A DNA stretch of 64,000 bases from Mastigias papua (taxonomy: Eukaryota > Cnidaria > Scyphozoa > Rhizostomeae > Mastigiidae): assembly GCA_964019165.1 (NCBI GenBank), contig OZ025267.1:19059985-19123984 (forward strand), given 5' to 3'. Numbering within the stretch: the first letter of the stretch is position 1; each line of letters begins with the position of its first letter. Below, in pieces: positions 1 to 32,005 of the stretch. The position numbers and the translations under genes are program-made. The notes below the pieces were generated by a model. It saw only the letters and a program-made list of their open reading frames with translations, ran no database searches and was not told the origin of the DNA.

Positions 1-167
1 AACAGAGATAGTCATGATTACAGTCGGAGCCATTGCGAAGGGGGGTGTAAATAAAAGTTTTCCAGCCACACGGTCGTGGCATGGGTGTGTTTTCTTATAA
101 CACAGCCGGCAATTTTCTGCACGCTGCTAGTACTGATCGGCAGTATGCTAAATACCTAGTTGTGATG

Positions 168-324
168 GTATAGCCATCAAATGTTTCAGAACTCTCATAA
201 GGTCTATTTTCTCCCAATCTACTTGACCAATCACCATGCAAAATGGGCTTAGTCTTAGCATGTGTAGTAAGAACCCTGCATGATGATTGGTCAATAAGAG
301 CTCTCAGACATTTGGTGGCTATGC
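168..324. mobile_element. Palindromic MITE family A, copy 1
   Basis: Long imperfect terminal inverted repeats start near GTATAGCCATCAAATG and end CATTTGGTGGCTATGC. The inner parts are also inverted (TGACCAATCA / TGATTGGTCA). Related copies lie at 15639-15819 and 35378-35558. Both flanks carry a similar CTAGTTG-GA string, a possible target duplication with mismatches. No coding capacity. Confidence 0.75.
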
Positions 325-400
325 TAGTTGGGATATCTGTAAAAGTTGCAGTATGCGCTGATGAGCCGCACTATTCAGCAAAAAATCATAAGACCTGCCG

Positions 401-520
401 AAAGACAGTACTTCCTGCCGAAAGACAGTACTTCCTGCCGAAAGACAGTACTTCCTGCCGAAAGACAGTACTTCCTGCCGATAGACAGTACTTCCTGCCG
501 AAAGATAGTACTTCCTACCA
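401..520. repeat. 20-bp tandem repeat, six copies
   Basis: Unit AAAGACAGTACTTCCTGCCG. The first four copies are identical, the fifth has one change, and the sixth is diverged at its end. Near-identity suggests recent expansion. Because 20 is not a multiple of three, the array shifts frame in each unit, and overlapping ORFs through it are not genes. Confidence 0.95.
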
Positions 521-787
521 ACGAAGGGTTTTCCAGGAGGGAGAGTATGACACCCACATGTCCCCTTGCTTCAGGCATGACTACAATTAAACTCTAAGTA
601 TGATATAGCATTATAGCAAACTGATTAACTCTTCTATGAAATGTTCTATTTAGTTATCAAAGTTCCTTATGCAATGAAGTTCTGCAGCAGGTCAAGATTT
701 CTGAGCCGCGTGCACTGTAGTTTACTAAGCAATACTCACAGTATTGCTGAAAAAGAATATTAAAAAATTTTGAACTTCACGGCATAC

Positions 788-23067
<22,280 letters not shown>

Positions 23068-26023
23068 CTTTGCCTCTGTTTTCGTCTAAGCTGCCATTCT
23101 GTCATTGCTAGCACTTGGTTATTCGAAACTGTTGCACTCTCATGCTCCTTCCAAGAGGCATTCACAAACTCATCACAAACTAGTTAGAAATCAGAGCCCG
23201 TTATACGACAAATTACTATGGATATGGGCGGCGGAGCCTGAGGCTGTAGCCCTTCCACTTTTTATAGCAAATATACTTCAGTACGCGTTTTAGCACCCTC
23301 TATATCCCTGCAATTGTAATCCTTCCACTCGAGCCCTCCCCCAAAAAAAATGTTCCCACCCGCCCCAGATGGTGCCGCTAAATAGAAATGCTGGTGAGAG
23401 ATATTTGCTAAAGACCTTCTGAATTCATATTTTTCATTATCATGATGGATTAGAGACACATTGTTACTGAAATCAGTCATTGATATCACTTAGTGAGCAC
23501 AAACTAGAAGGGGTGAATTGCTGTAGAGACAGTATTTGTTAGATTCACAAGCTTTACTAGACAATAAGGGAAAGATTGTATAGACACAACTGAAACCAAT
23601 TAAAAAAAGATGGTCAATCGTTACTAAAGTAATCTTAAGTCACATTTGTAGCACTGCTTTATTTTTACATTTTACACACATGCAATACCTAGACATATTT
23701 ACGGGAATTACCAAGCAGAGATTAGTTGAGAGGCCCGTGGAAAATTTAATCTATTTCCATCGTTGTCTGGATTCCAAGTTGGAATCACTCATAATCTTAA
23801 TCGTTACCTAATACTACAAGTTCTCACATTTTTCTTTTATTTTTATCATTATGTATCAAATATCTACACGTTTGTTTTGCTATGGAACCGCTATGTAAGA
23901 AACCCATATGCAGAAGACCAAAGAAGGAACTTTTCAATTTGGGATATATTATCACTGTTATTAATCGAACATATAGAAAGCTTAAAAATCTAGCAATCGA
24001 GAAAGTAAGCAAACTGTCAGCACTAATAGGCCGCGAAAAGAAGTCCAAAAATAAGGAAGATTTGGAAGTAGGCCTTGTGCTAGGTTCCTCATAAAGAGTG
24101 TAGGCCTATGTATTCTAGGTTTTCCAAGCTAAATCGATACAAAGGCTTTATTTGGCTAATTCTTTGGTGCCACGCTTGGTCAGCCAGGTATGAAAGGTAC
24201 TTTCCCTTATTTCTTAACCATCGCTTTTTACTTTGGGATGAGCTATGATAAATGGGGTTCTATTTGAAAATACAGTGGGGCTTGTTTAAACACTTTGAGG
24301 TGTGCCAAGCTCTTAAATTCAAAATTTCTAAGTGGATGGTTTGTTAAATGACAATTAGGACTGAATTAAAACGCCCGTTTTCCTACGTCTGAGAAAAATG
24401 GTTGATGTCGCACCCCCTAAGCCCCTCTGTATAATCATATTGTGAAATATTGGCTAGTTAAAGAGCTTTTGCTAGACTATTAGCTACAGTTTATATTCAA
24501 AGTGCATGCCTACGGACAGCTGACTCGGATAGGGGGTACTGCACCATGCTATAGATAAAACAGGTGTTGAAAATATCTGGAAATAGAATCTCAATAAGTT
24601 ATTTGGGGACACTGTCCGCTCTGCCCCACCACTGCCTACGGGCCTAAGGTAGATTAGTGAATCCTCCCTTCCCAATTAAGCTCTGTGTTTATGATGAAAC
24701 TTAGGGGCTGATTGTTTGAGAGTTTTCAGTCCGGATTGGAATCTCAGCCCGGATGGCCGGGCTGAGACTCAGCCCCCTTCTCCAGTCATCTCTTTGTAAA
24801 ACTGAGTTTTTGATTACATGAGAAAATTCCAACCCGGGTTGAAAAGCCAGCCTAGCTAGAATTTCAGCCCTCCTTTAGCTAGAGAGGAGCTGGGATTTCC
24901 AGCCCGGTTAAAGGTGATGAAAGTTGTCATGTAATCGCACTTTTTTTCCAGCCCGGGCTGAGAATTAAAGTTGGCGCACGCGCATTTTGTGCACAGTCCT
25001 GGCAATAATAGATTAGCACGAATTTTACAGCTTTAATTGGGTCCTCTTTCATTGGAGTGGTTTCTGGTGGTCGAAAACTTAAGGATATCGCCCTTAGGTA
25101 CCTGCAAGGAAGCCACCCGTATAGGGAATTACCCTAATTTCGCAAATTTAGGATCTATGGGAAGTCACACTAGAAAGGAATCTCCATTAGGAAGATCCAG
25201 GTGGATGGAACACAGAATTCCTGGAAGTGTGTTGTATGCTCTATGCGTTATGGAAGCAAACGGATGTAGAATCGGAACCATAATTAATTAACAGAATTTT
25301 CCATATAGGTAAATATAGGTATTGAAGTTGTTTATGGTTTTGTATTTTAGTTTTGTAACCAAAGACCAGTCGCCTGATAGGTCTCGCTTAAACGAAATAC
25401 TTTACAGCTGTAATATGTTGATATAGCTGTGAAAACTGGTATTTTGTGATATTTCTAGGTAGGGCAAATAGCTGGTAGTTACACTATTATTGTCGAATCT
25501 AGCGGAAAGTCCTTTTTTGTTCTAGTAGCTGATGTATGTTTGATGCGTAAGACACTCGCAGGGTAGCTTCGTTATGCTTTAGTAAAATCCCCACACGACC
25601 ATGCCTGAACACGCTCTTGAAAATAAATTTACCATACCTGCTGCAATGTGTCTACAATATTTACATGAAATCTCATACATGAATTGGACTAATAGCACTG
25701 GGTTCACATAGAATCACACTGCACCTGTTCCATCCATTATTGCTGCCATATATGATTGATCCATCAGTTTGCAATAAATACGAGTGCTTCCGAGATATTT
25801 CGCAAGCCTTGAGAGGGGTGTGGTGTAACAACAGATTTGTTTTGAACATACCCTTTACAATAGACAGAGCCATCTTCGTGCAAAATTTAGTTCTACAACA
25901 CTCTACCGGTGGAACACTGACATAGTTTGTTCACTACCGGTTGTAGACACTTAGGGTGTCACTGGGGGGCAGTGGCCTAGACATAATTTTCAAGAGCAAT
26001 GATATCTTTAGGACGCAGTTGCT
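23068..26023. other. Upstream/intergenic region before the MULE
   Basis: Presumed promoter side of the bHLH-PAS gene. A dispersed repeat with CAGCCCGG / CCGGGCTGAG inverted motifs lies at about 24700-24970. Short open frames at 25037-25291 (plus) and 25673-25873 (minus) match nothing recognisable. Confidence 0.45.
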
Positions 26024-26032
26024 GAAAGGTTT
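26024..26032. repeat. MULE target-site duplication, left
   Basis: GAAAGGTTT, identical to 31997-32005. A 9-bp duplication is the Mutator hallmark. Confidence 0.9.
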
Positions 26033-26627
26033 GGCAAGGTCTATTGGCCCAACTTTGAGGCCCAACCGAGGCCCAACCGAGGCCCAACCGAGGCCCAACT
26101 GAGGTCGCGAAAGGTCCAAAGTGCAAAGTGAGGCCCAACCACTGAACTGGATCAGGAACATTGGAGACTTACTATATTGTTGTTTCGTAGGATGGAATTC
26201 GATGTTCAACTATTGTGTCATTTTTGCAACGCGCTTATCGACCAGGGTCATTTAGGCCATCATGCCAAGGTAGAACAAGCAAACAAACAATTCCTTTGGG
26301 AAACTTGTCATTCTTACATGGTTGGGCCGCCCAACTTTCAAGGCCCAACTGAGGACGAAAGGTCTGAAGTTAGGCCCAACCATGAAATAATGATGACTTT
26401 TTGTAGTGTTTTTCGTTGTTTGCAATTTTCGCATCATGATAAAATTCGATATTCAACTGCTGTGTCATTTCTGCTCATGGACCAGTCAATCATACCAAGA
26501 CAGTGCAGGCAAACAATTCTTTTAGGATACTTCCCAAATTCTTGTATGGTTAAGCCTCACCTTTCACCATAAATTGGTCCCCTAAGGGATAAAAAGTCAC
26601 CATTATTTCAGGGTTAGGGTCTCAATT
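26033..26627. repeat. MULE terminal inverted repeat, left
   Basis: Matches the right end in inverse with only a few substitutions. The outermost 70 bp carry repeats of an 11-bp unit (GAGGCCCAACC), and further GGCCCAACT/GTTGGGCC motifs occur inward; these are candidate transposase-binding sites. The 131-codon open frame inside it is coincidental. Confidence 0.9.
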
Positions 26628-26694
26628 TTAACTGTTTACCTCATTTGGTGTTTATTTAGAAAGTATAAAGAATGTAGTTTAAGTATGCAACTGT

Positions 26695-29600
26695 CTAGCA
26701 GGTGTGTGCAATTTTCTTCTCATGAGCTCTCAGCAATTGCTTGCTTTTCTCTACATTTTCTTCAACTTCAATTGCTGTGACTAGCATCTTCCTCTTTACT
26801 TCTTTCAGCTTCACTTTGTTAGTATCAACTACTCCTTTATCTAAGTTGTCTATCAATACCTGCGAAAAGGACTGAAGTTTCTTCATTTCATTGTCTAACT
26901 CACTTCTTTCATCACGACTCTCTTGGAAATTCTGTCCACTTTCACAAAGCTCCTTTACTCTTTTGCTGATTTGTTTCTCATGCTTTGCTAGTTTTTCAAC
27001 CCATTTTGAGTTTGCCTGAATGACATATGAAAGTGAGAGTTCTAAGTCTTCTTCTGTTTGATCTGAGTTTCTGTATCTTCTGTCGTCTGGGGTCATATAA
27101 AACGGATAGATTGGATGACATGTGATCTGATCACATTCACACACAAGTAGAAGAGCCAAATGTACAAGTTGTGTTCTGTTAAAGTCATGAAAACTAGTCT
27201 TAATTATTGTGTTCTTAACATTATTTTGGTAAAACTGAGATATTGCAGCATACAGTTCACCTTGTTGATGTGCTACTGAATTAAAATCATATTTCGCAAT
27301 TATTTGCTCAACTTTATAATATTGCTCCAGGGTAGAAGGGAAGTACTTGGATTGTGTAAGATGTTTCACTCTGGGAACAAATTTTCCAATTTTGAATGCA
27401 GGTAGTTTCATAATTTTTGCAGCCACACTCTTAATAGCTTGCACATTAGGTTTCAGGTGACTTTGTTCAAGAAAATTATATTCTCCAGATTTCCTACACT
27501 GGTAGCAAAGAAAACACTGTAATTGTGCAGCAATAGTATTTCCCCGTAAACTTGCACCCATCATGTAGCAACTTTGATGGAATATATTTTCACATTTGTC
27601 ACAGCAAACAACATTGTCATAATTTTCTGGCATACGGCAATCACACACAAGAAGAACCTGATGGATTATTTTTGGTAGCAGAACCATTTCCTGAATTCTT
27701 GCAAGTACGGGTCTCATAAATCTATATTCAAAATTCCTATTGCTATTCCGTAGTGCGAATTCTGGCATGGATAAGTGTCCCTGTCTAAACATGCTCAGGA
27801 GTTCTTGTCGTTTGTTTTGACTTGTATAAATTAGCTCCTCTGGTAAATATCCATTAGCAAGAGCAATTCCATTGAACATTGTGAACACACCACAATCTGA
27901 ACCATTTTGTTGCTGCTCACATGGGGTCACTAGAATTTCAATTACTTTACCATTTCTGCAGTTTTCCTTTGGAATTAACTGAGCTGCTTGCCATTCAATG
28001 GCAGGAGGAACATCACAGTCAACCTTTGACTGGTACTTGAAGTTTACCAAACTGTCATATAAGCATACCTTTCTGCCCCTTTCCTCTTGTTGTACATTTA
28101 TATTGGTCAGCAAGGTCCAGTGAATTGAGCCACTGTGGCATGGTTGGATGAACACCTTATCACTTGAGACACTATCATATCCTCTTGAAGTGTAGAGAAC
28201 AGTATCATTGAACCCTTCTATTTCAGGAAATTGCTTTTTCATCAACTTAACATACCATGCAAAGTGGTTATCCGTTAAGAAACCTGTGGAACATTCAAGT
28301 ATGGCAAAGTCCGTTCTATCCCATTCATGGCCCCCAAACAGTTTCATGGTTTTGTTAACCTCTACCTGATAGTCTTCCAGTGGTTCTTTGTCTGTGTGTG
28401 TATGAATAGGAACCCTACTTTTCTTGCTTCCAGTATTGTAGCCTCCAGTTTTCAAATGAACCTTTCTTCTAGGTGACAGCCCTATTTCTATTTCATTTCC
28501 TGTTTCATTTGTGTCTGCCTTTACAGTTTCTTCCCCAATGTCATCAATCACAGGGGTAGCACCTGCATCAACAGATTTTGTTAAGCAATCAATTTTCCTT
28601 TTGACAGTCTTTCTTTCATTGCTAGGTAGGCTAGTTAGCACACGGGTGACATTTTTTATTGTCTCAGAACTGTCCATATACCTCTTTTTCAACCTGGATT
28701 GCTTTCCTGTCATGGGCTGAACCAGTTGACCCTTTTTGGTTGGAGTGCTTGTTGGTGTTTGATCAAGTGAAATTAGCCAATCCTGTTTAAACATTGCTGA
28801 ATCTAAAAGATCTTCTTTGTTATGCTTCCTTGTAAACAGAAGATGGGCACAAGGAACTCCCAAGTTATCAAAACAGAAACATTCTCCTGAGATTCGAGTA
28901 CATTCTATCTGTTGGGAATCCAATCTGACAGATTCTTTTTTTACTCGTTTGGACAACTGGTATTGAGATAACACCTCTTTGATTGCTTCTTTTGTAACCA
29001 TTTTTTGACCTTGTATTAGGATTTCTTGCTCATACATGTCAGTTATATTTGTTGGTAGGAATGTCTTGTTTTTTGTATCCCAAACTCTTTCCTGTCTCTT
29101 TTTGGACTGATGGACTTGAAATTCAGCTAACTTTGTTACAACCTTGGAAATGCTGCTTTGCTTCTTAACAAAATCTTTAAATATTTTATTTATATTTTCA
29201 CTGCGGTTATTTGTGAATGTTCCTTTTAGGGAAAAGTGCTTCAAAATATGAAAGGCCCACCTCTCTCGGTGATTATGCCAATTTTCTTCCATGTATCGCT
29301 TGAAATTGTCTACTGTTAAGGAATCAGCTTTATCCAGCTTTTCATCTGACATTCCACACAATTCATCCCAAAGCCGGAAGTATTCAGTTTCTGTTGGCTC
29401 ATAAATCATTTTAGTGAATAATTTCTTGAACTTATCTTTGAGGTATTGTGCATTTTTCCCCAAGTGTAATTCACGAATGTGTTTGACAACAGCACGTTCA
29501 CAGTGCCACCTGCAGATGATCCAGTGGATAAGGGGAAAGACTTCAAATAGTGCTTGAATTTCAGTGTAGTCTTTATCAATTACAATATAATCAGTCTTGC

Positions 29601-30693
29601 CTATTGCCTCAGTATTGGCTTCCTTAAATAAATTCATTGCAGCAACTAGAGTTTCTGCTTTTTCATTTGCCAGCATTGCCCATGCTATTAGTTTTGTACA
29701 GGAATAATTGTCAATCACTGCAAATGTAAGCACTATGAACCCTCTATTTGTCAAGTTGTAGGTACCATCAATCATCAGGACACTACCATATTTTTCAAAG
29801 AGTTTTGTGCATGAGCTGGGCTGAAAAAAAATGACTTGGACAGTTTGATTTTCACTGTAGCATATCCTAGCAAATGCATGTGGGTCATTCTTTTCTAATA
29901 CTTTCACACTACTAAGCAGCTGTTCAATGTCAGTTTGCTTTTCATCCATTTCTGCTTTTCTATTGATCAGGTCTTTGGAAGAGAGACACTTCCCAGTTTC
30001 TTTTTCAATGACTTCCCTGACTTTTCTGCTAGGTACCTCCATATTCTGGTAATAATCTCTTACATATTTTTCTTGTTCTTGTTTTGTCAATCTTTTGGAT
30101 CTGGAAAGCAGTTTAAAGTCCTGTGGGTTTAACGTATGATTGGTGTGAACATCCATGAATTTGGTAATTTGGTATTGAGCATGGGTTTCATCCTCACTGG
30201 ATTGAAGCAGTGATACAGTAAGCTGAACTTGGCATTGTTTGTAGAGGTAGGACTGGTTTGGTCTATCACTTTTGGCTCTGCTTTTTCTGTTATATCCATG
30301 TTGGCAAATCTTCACTTCATATTTCTTGGGGTACCTTGTCTTGTCTAAAGAAGTACCTGTGTATGGTTTGGATGTCCTATTTGTGAAGTAAAAAAAGTTC
30401 TTCTGCTCATAGTCTTCAACAGCTTCAGTAAATTCCTTGTAATCTTTGAAAGTCTGTCCTGTATACAAGCCTGCCTTTTCTCTTTCTGCTATAAGATTGG
30501 GAATGCCATGTCTGGCAGAGCCACCTTCAATATCTGCAGCTTGCTCATCATTCTCTGTATCTGTCAATTGTACATCATTCTCAGTCTCTCTTGCTACACT
30601 TTCTGTCTCTGTTCGGTTTACACCTGCTTTTCCTCTGCCGTTGTTTTGAAGGCCTATCATTGACATTTCAGATATGTCTTCATCATACAGCAT
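26695..30693 (-). CDS. MULE transposase fused to Ulp1-type protease and PHD-like finger
   Basis: 1332 codons. In order: an N-terminal FAR1/FLYWCH-like region (about 75-190); the MULE DDE domain with MIDGTYNLTNRG (Asp near 307), IVIDKDYTEIQAL (Asp near 373), the family's ICRWHCERAV and a distal Glu in NNRSENIN (near 498); and a SWIM finger GECFCFDNLGVPCAHLL (C-x-C...C-x-H, near 605-620). Next comes a C48/Ulp1 cysteine-protease core: SIHWTLLTNI with catalytic His near 859, CLYDSLVNF with Asp, and QQNGSDCGVFT with Gln and nucleophile Cys near 933. A PHD-like cluster (VCDCRMP, CCDKCENIFHQSCY, CFLCYQC; about 1015-1060) and a Lys/Glu-rich coiled coil (about 1230-1320) follow. It should bind the inverted repeats and cut and paste the element; the protease might act on SUMO-like conjugates. 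The same frame stays open upstream to 30942, where a splice acceptor (TTTGTTTAG) stands, so a 5' exon is likely. Confidence 0.93.
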   Translation of the reverse strand: MLYDEDISEMSMIGLQNNGRGKAGVNRTETESVARETENDVQLTDTENDEQAADIEGGSARHGIPNLIAEREKAGLYTGQTFKDYKEFTEAVEDYEQKNFFYFTNRTSKPYTGTSLDKTRYPKKYEVKICQHGYNRKSRAKSDRPNQSYLYKQCQVQLTVSLLQSSEDETHAQYQITKFMDVHTNHTLNPQDFKLLSRSKRLTKQEQEKYVRDYYQNMEVPSRKVREVIEKETGKCLSSKDLINRKAEMDEKQTDIEQLLSSVKVLEKNDPHAFARICYSENQTVQVIFFQPSSCTKLFEKYGSVLMIDGTYNLTNRGFIVLTFAVIDNYSCTKLIAWAMLANEKAETLVAAMNLFKEANTEAIGKTDYIVIDKDYTEIQALFEVFPLIHWIICRWHCERAVVKHIRELHLGKNAQYLKDKFKKLFTKMIYEPTETEYFRLWDELCGMSDEKLDKADSLTVDNFKRYMEENWHNHRERWAFHILKHFSLKGTFTNNRSENINKIFKDFVKKQSSISKVVTKLAEFQVHQSKKRQERVWDTKNKTFLPTNITDMYEQEILIQGQKMVTKEAIKEVLSQYQLSKRVKKESVRLDSQQIECTRISGECFCFDNLGVPCAHLLFTRKHNKEDLLDSAMFKQDWLISLDQTPTSTPTKKGQLVQPMTGKQSRLKKRYMDSSETIKNVTRVLTSLPSNERKTVKRKIDCLTKSVDAGATPVIDDIGEETVKADTNETGNEIEIGLSPRRKVHLKTGGYNTGSKKSRVPIHTHTDKEPLEDYQVEVNKTMKLFGGHEWDRTDFAILECSTGFLTDNHFAWYVKLMKKQFPEIEGFNDTVLYTSRGYDSVSSDKVFIQPCHSGSIHWTLLTNINVQQEERGRKVCLYDSLVNFKYQSKVDCDVPPAIEWQAAQLIPKENCRNGKVIEILVTPCEQQQNGSDCGVFTMFNGIALANGYLPEELIYTSQNKRQELLSMFRQGHLSMPEFALRNSNRNFEYRFMRPVLARIQEMVLLPKIIHQVLLVCDCRMPENYDNVVCCDKCENIFHQSCYMMGASLRGNTIAAQLQCFLCYQCRKSGEYNFLEQSHLKPNVQAIKSVAAKIMKLPAFKIGKFVPRVKHLTQSKYFPSTLEQYYKVEQIIAKYDFNSVAHQQGELYAAISQFYQNNVKNTIIKTSFHDFNRTQLVHLALLLVCECDQITCHPIYPFYMTPDDRRYRNSDQTEEDLELSLSYVIQANSKWVEKLAKHEKQISKRVKELCESGQNFQESRDERSELDNEMKKLQSFSQVLIDNLDKGVVDTNKVKLKEVKRKMLVTAIEVEENVEKSKQLLRAHEKKIAHTC

Positions 30694-30942
30694 CTCAGGT
30701 AGAGTTTGCTGTTGACCATCATTTTCATGATGTTGAGTACAAAGGTCTAGTTTAGCTATTGCTGATGCTGAAAGAGTGCCAAGTAGATGTGAGGCCTCTG
30801 CTTCATCTATTTCAATTTGCTGGGACTTACATATGGAATTGTTGGAGTTTGATATTTTTGATTGGTGGTAAATTTCAGTATCTTTTTTGCTTCCCTGGAG
30901 AAGTGTATTTAGGCCCCGTCTGGTGGTGATGAGGTGGGCATG
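30694..30942 (-). CDS. Probable 5' extension of the MULE transposase exon
   Basis: The transposase frame continues open for 83 more codons upstream of ATG 30693 and begins right after a pyrimidine-rich acceptor (CTTTGTTTAG; TAG at 30943-30945 would be a stop if unspliced). The residues are polar (HQSKISNSNNS, DEAEASHLLG, TQHHENDGQQ). This suggests the true start is on an exon nearer the right inverted repeat. Confidence 0.55.
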
Positions 30943-31402
30943 CTAAACAAAGAAAATATGGAAATTGAAGAAAATTATACCGCACACACAGTATTGCTGA
31001 CCCTTGGAGGTGATAGGAAATGATAGTGGAATGTTGTGCTGTGATAGGAAACTAATAGTGTTCTTGGTACAACAATTTTTCCTTTCTATTGGCCACACCT
31101 GGTCCAACAAGGCATTTGGATACTATTTCCTGAATGGATCACACCTGTTCACCAGGGCAACTGGATAGTATCTGGTCACATATGGTCACACTGTTGAATC
31201 AGGGTACTGTCCCCACAACAGGTTTTATCTAGTCACACCTGGTCACATAAGGAATCAAACTATGATAAGATCACACCTGATCACTTTGGTTATGTCTTAT
31301 ATCAACAGTTAAAGGTGTTTTGCTTTTAAAAGGTGATCAATATTTTGTGGTTGGGCCTCACTTTGGTCCAATATTCTATCCGTTGGGGATCAATTTAAGG
31401 TC

Positions 31403-31996
31403 CAAAATGAGACCCTAACCCTGAAATAATGGTGACTTTTAGCTTAGGGTACCAATTTAAGGTGAAAGGTGAGGCTTAACCATACAAGAATTTGGGAAAT
31501 GTCCTAAATGAATTGTTTGCCTGCACTGTCTTGGTATGATTGACTGGTCCATGAGCAGAAATGACACAGCAGTTGAATATCGAATTTTATCATGATGCGA
31601 AAATTGCAAACAACGAAAAACACTACAAAAAGTCATCATTATTTCATGGTTGGGCCTAACTTCAGACCTTTCGTCCTCAGTTGGGCCTTGAAAGTTGGGC
31701 GGCCCAACCATGTAAGAATGACAAGTTTCCCAAAGGAATTGTTTGTTTGCTTGTTCTACCTTGGCATGATGGCCTAAATGACCCTGGTCGATGAGCGCGT
31801 TGCAAAAATGACACAATAGTTGAACATCGAATTCCATCCTACGAAACAACAATATAGTAAGTCTCCAATGTTCCTGATCCAGTTCAGTGGTTGGGCCTCA
31901 CTTTGCACTTTGGACCTTTCGCGACCTCAGTTGGGCCTCGGTTGGGCCTCGGTTGGGCCTCGGTTGGGCCTCAAAGTTGGGCCAATAGACCTTGCC
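31403..31996. repeat. MULE terminal inverted repeat, right
   Basis: Mirror of 26033-26627, including the GTTGGGCCTCG tandem units near the outer end. It should also contain the promoter of the minus-strand transposase gene. Confidence 0.9.
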
Positions 31997-32005
31997 GAAA
32001 GGTTT
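31997..32005. repeat. MULE target-site duplication, right
   Basis: GAAAGGTTT, identical to 26024-26032. Confidence 0.9.

Larger units (their letters stand above)
1..787. other. Intron sequence with MITE and 20-bp minisatellite
   Basis: Continues the bHLH-PAS intron to the left edge. It holds a palindromic MITE at 168-324 and six tandem 20-bp units at 401-520. No gene seen. Confidence 0.6.
26033..31996 (-). mobile_element. Complete Mutator-like (MULE) DNA transposon
   Basis: A 5,964-bp element bounded by a perfect 9-bp target duplication and near-identical terminal inverted repeats of about 595 bp (26033-26627 and 31403-31996), both starting GGCAAGGTCTATTGG. One long minus-strand frame fills the centre. 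The few differences between the repeats and the intact frame point to a recent insertion that could be autonomous. It lies between the bHLH-PAS and NEMO/optineurin genes. Confidence 0.92.

Noticed and set aside
25673..25873. Possible first exon of a minus-strand gene (MALSIVKG then donor-like GTATGT)
   Set aside because: Too short to judge, no partner exon or homology seen, and it lies beside the MULE insertion.
26177..26572. 131-codon plus-strand frame, duplicated in inverse at 31457-31852
   Set aside because: It lies wholly inside the MULE terminal inverted repeats, so its duplication is explained by the repeat; no domain is recognisable.
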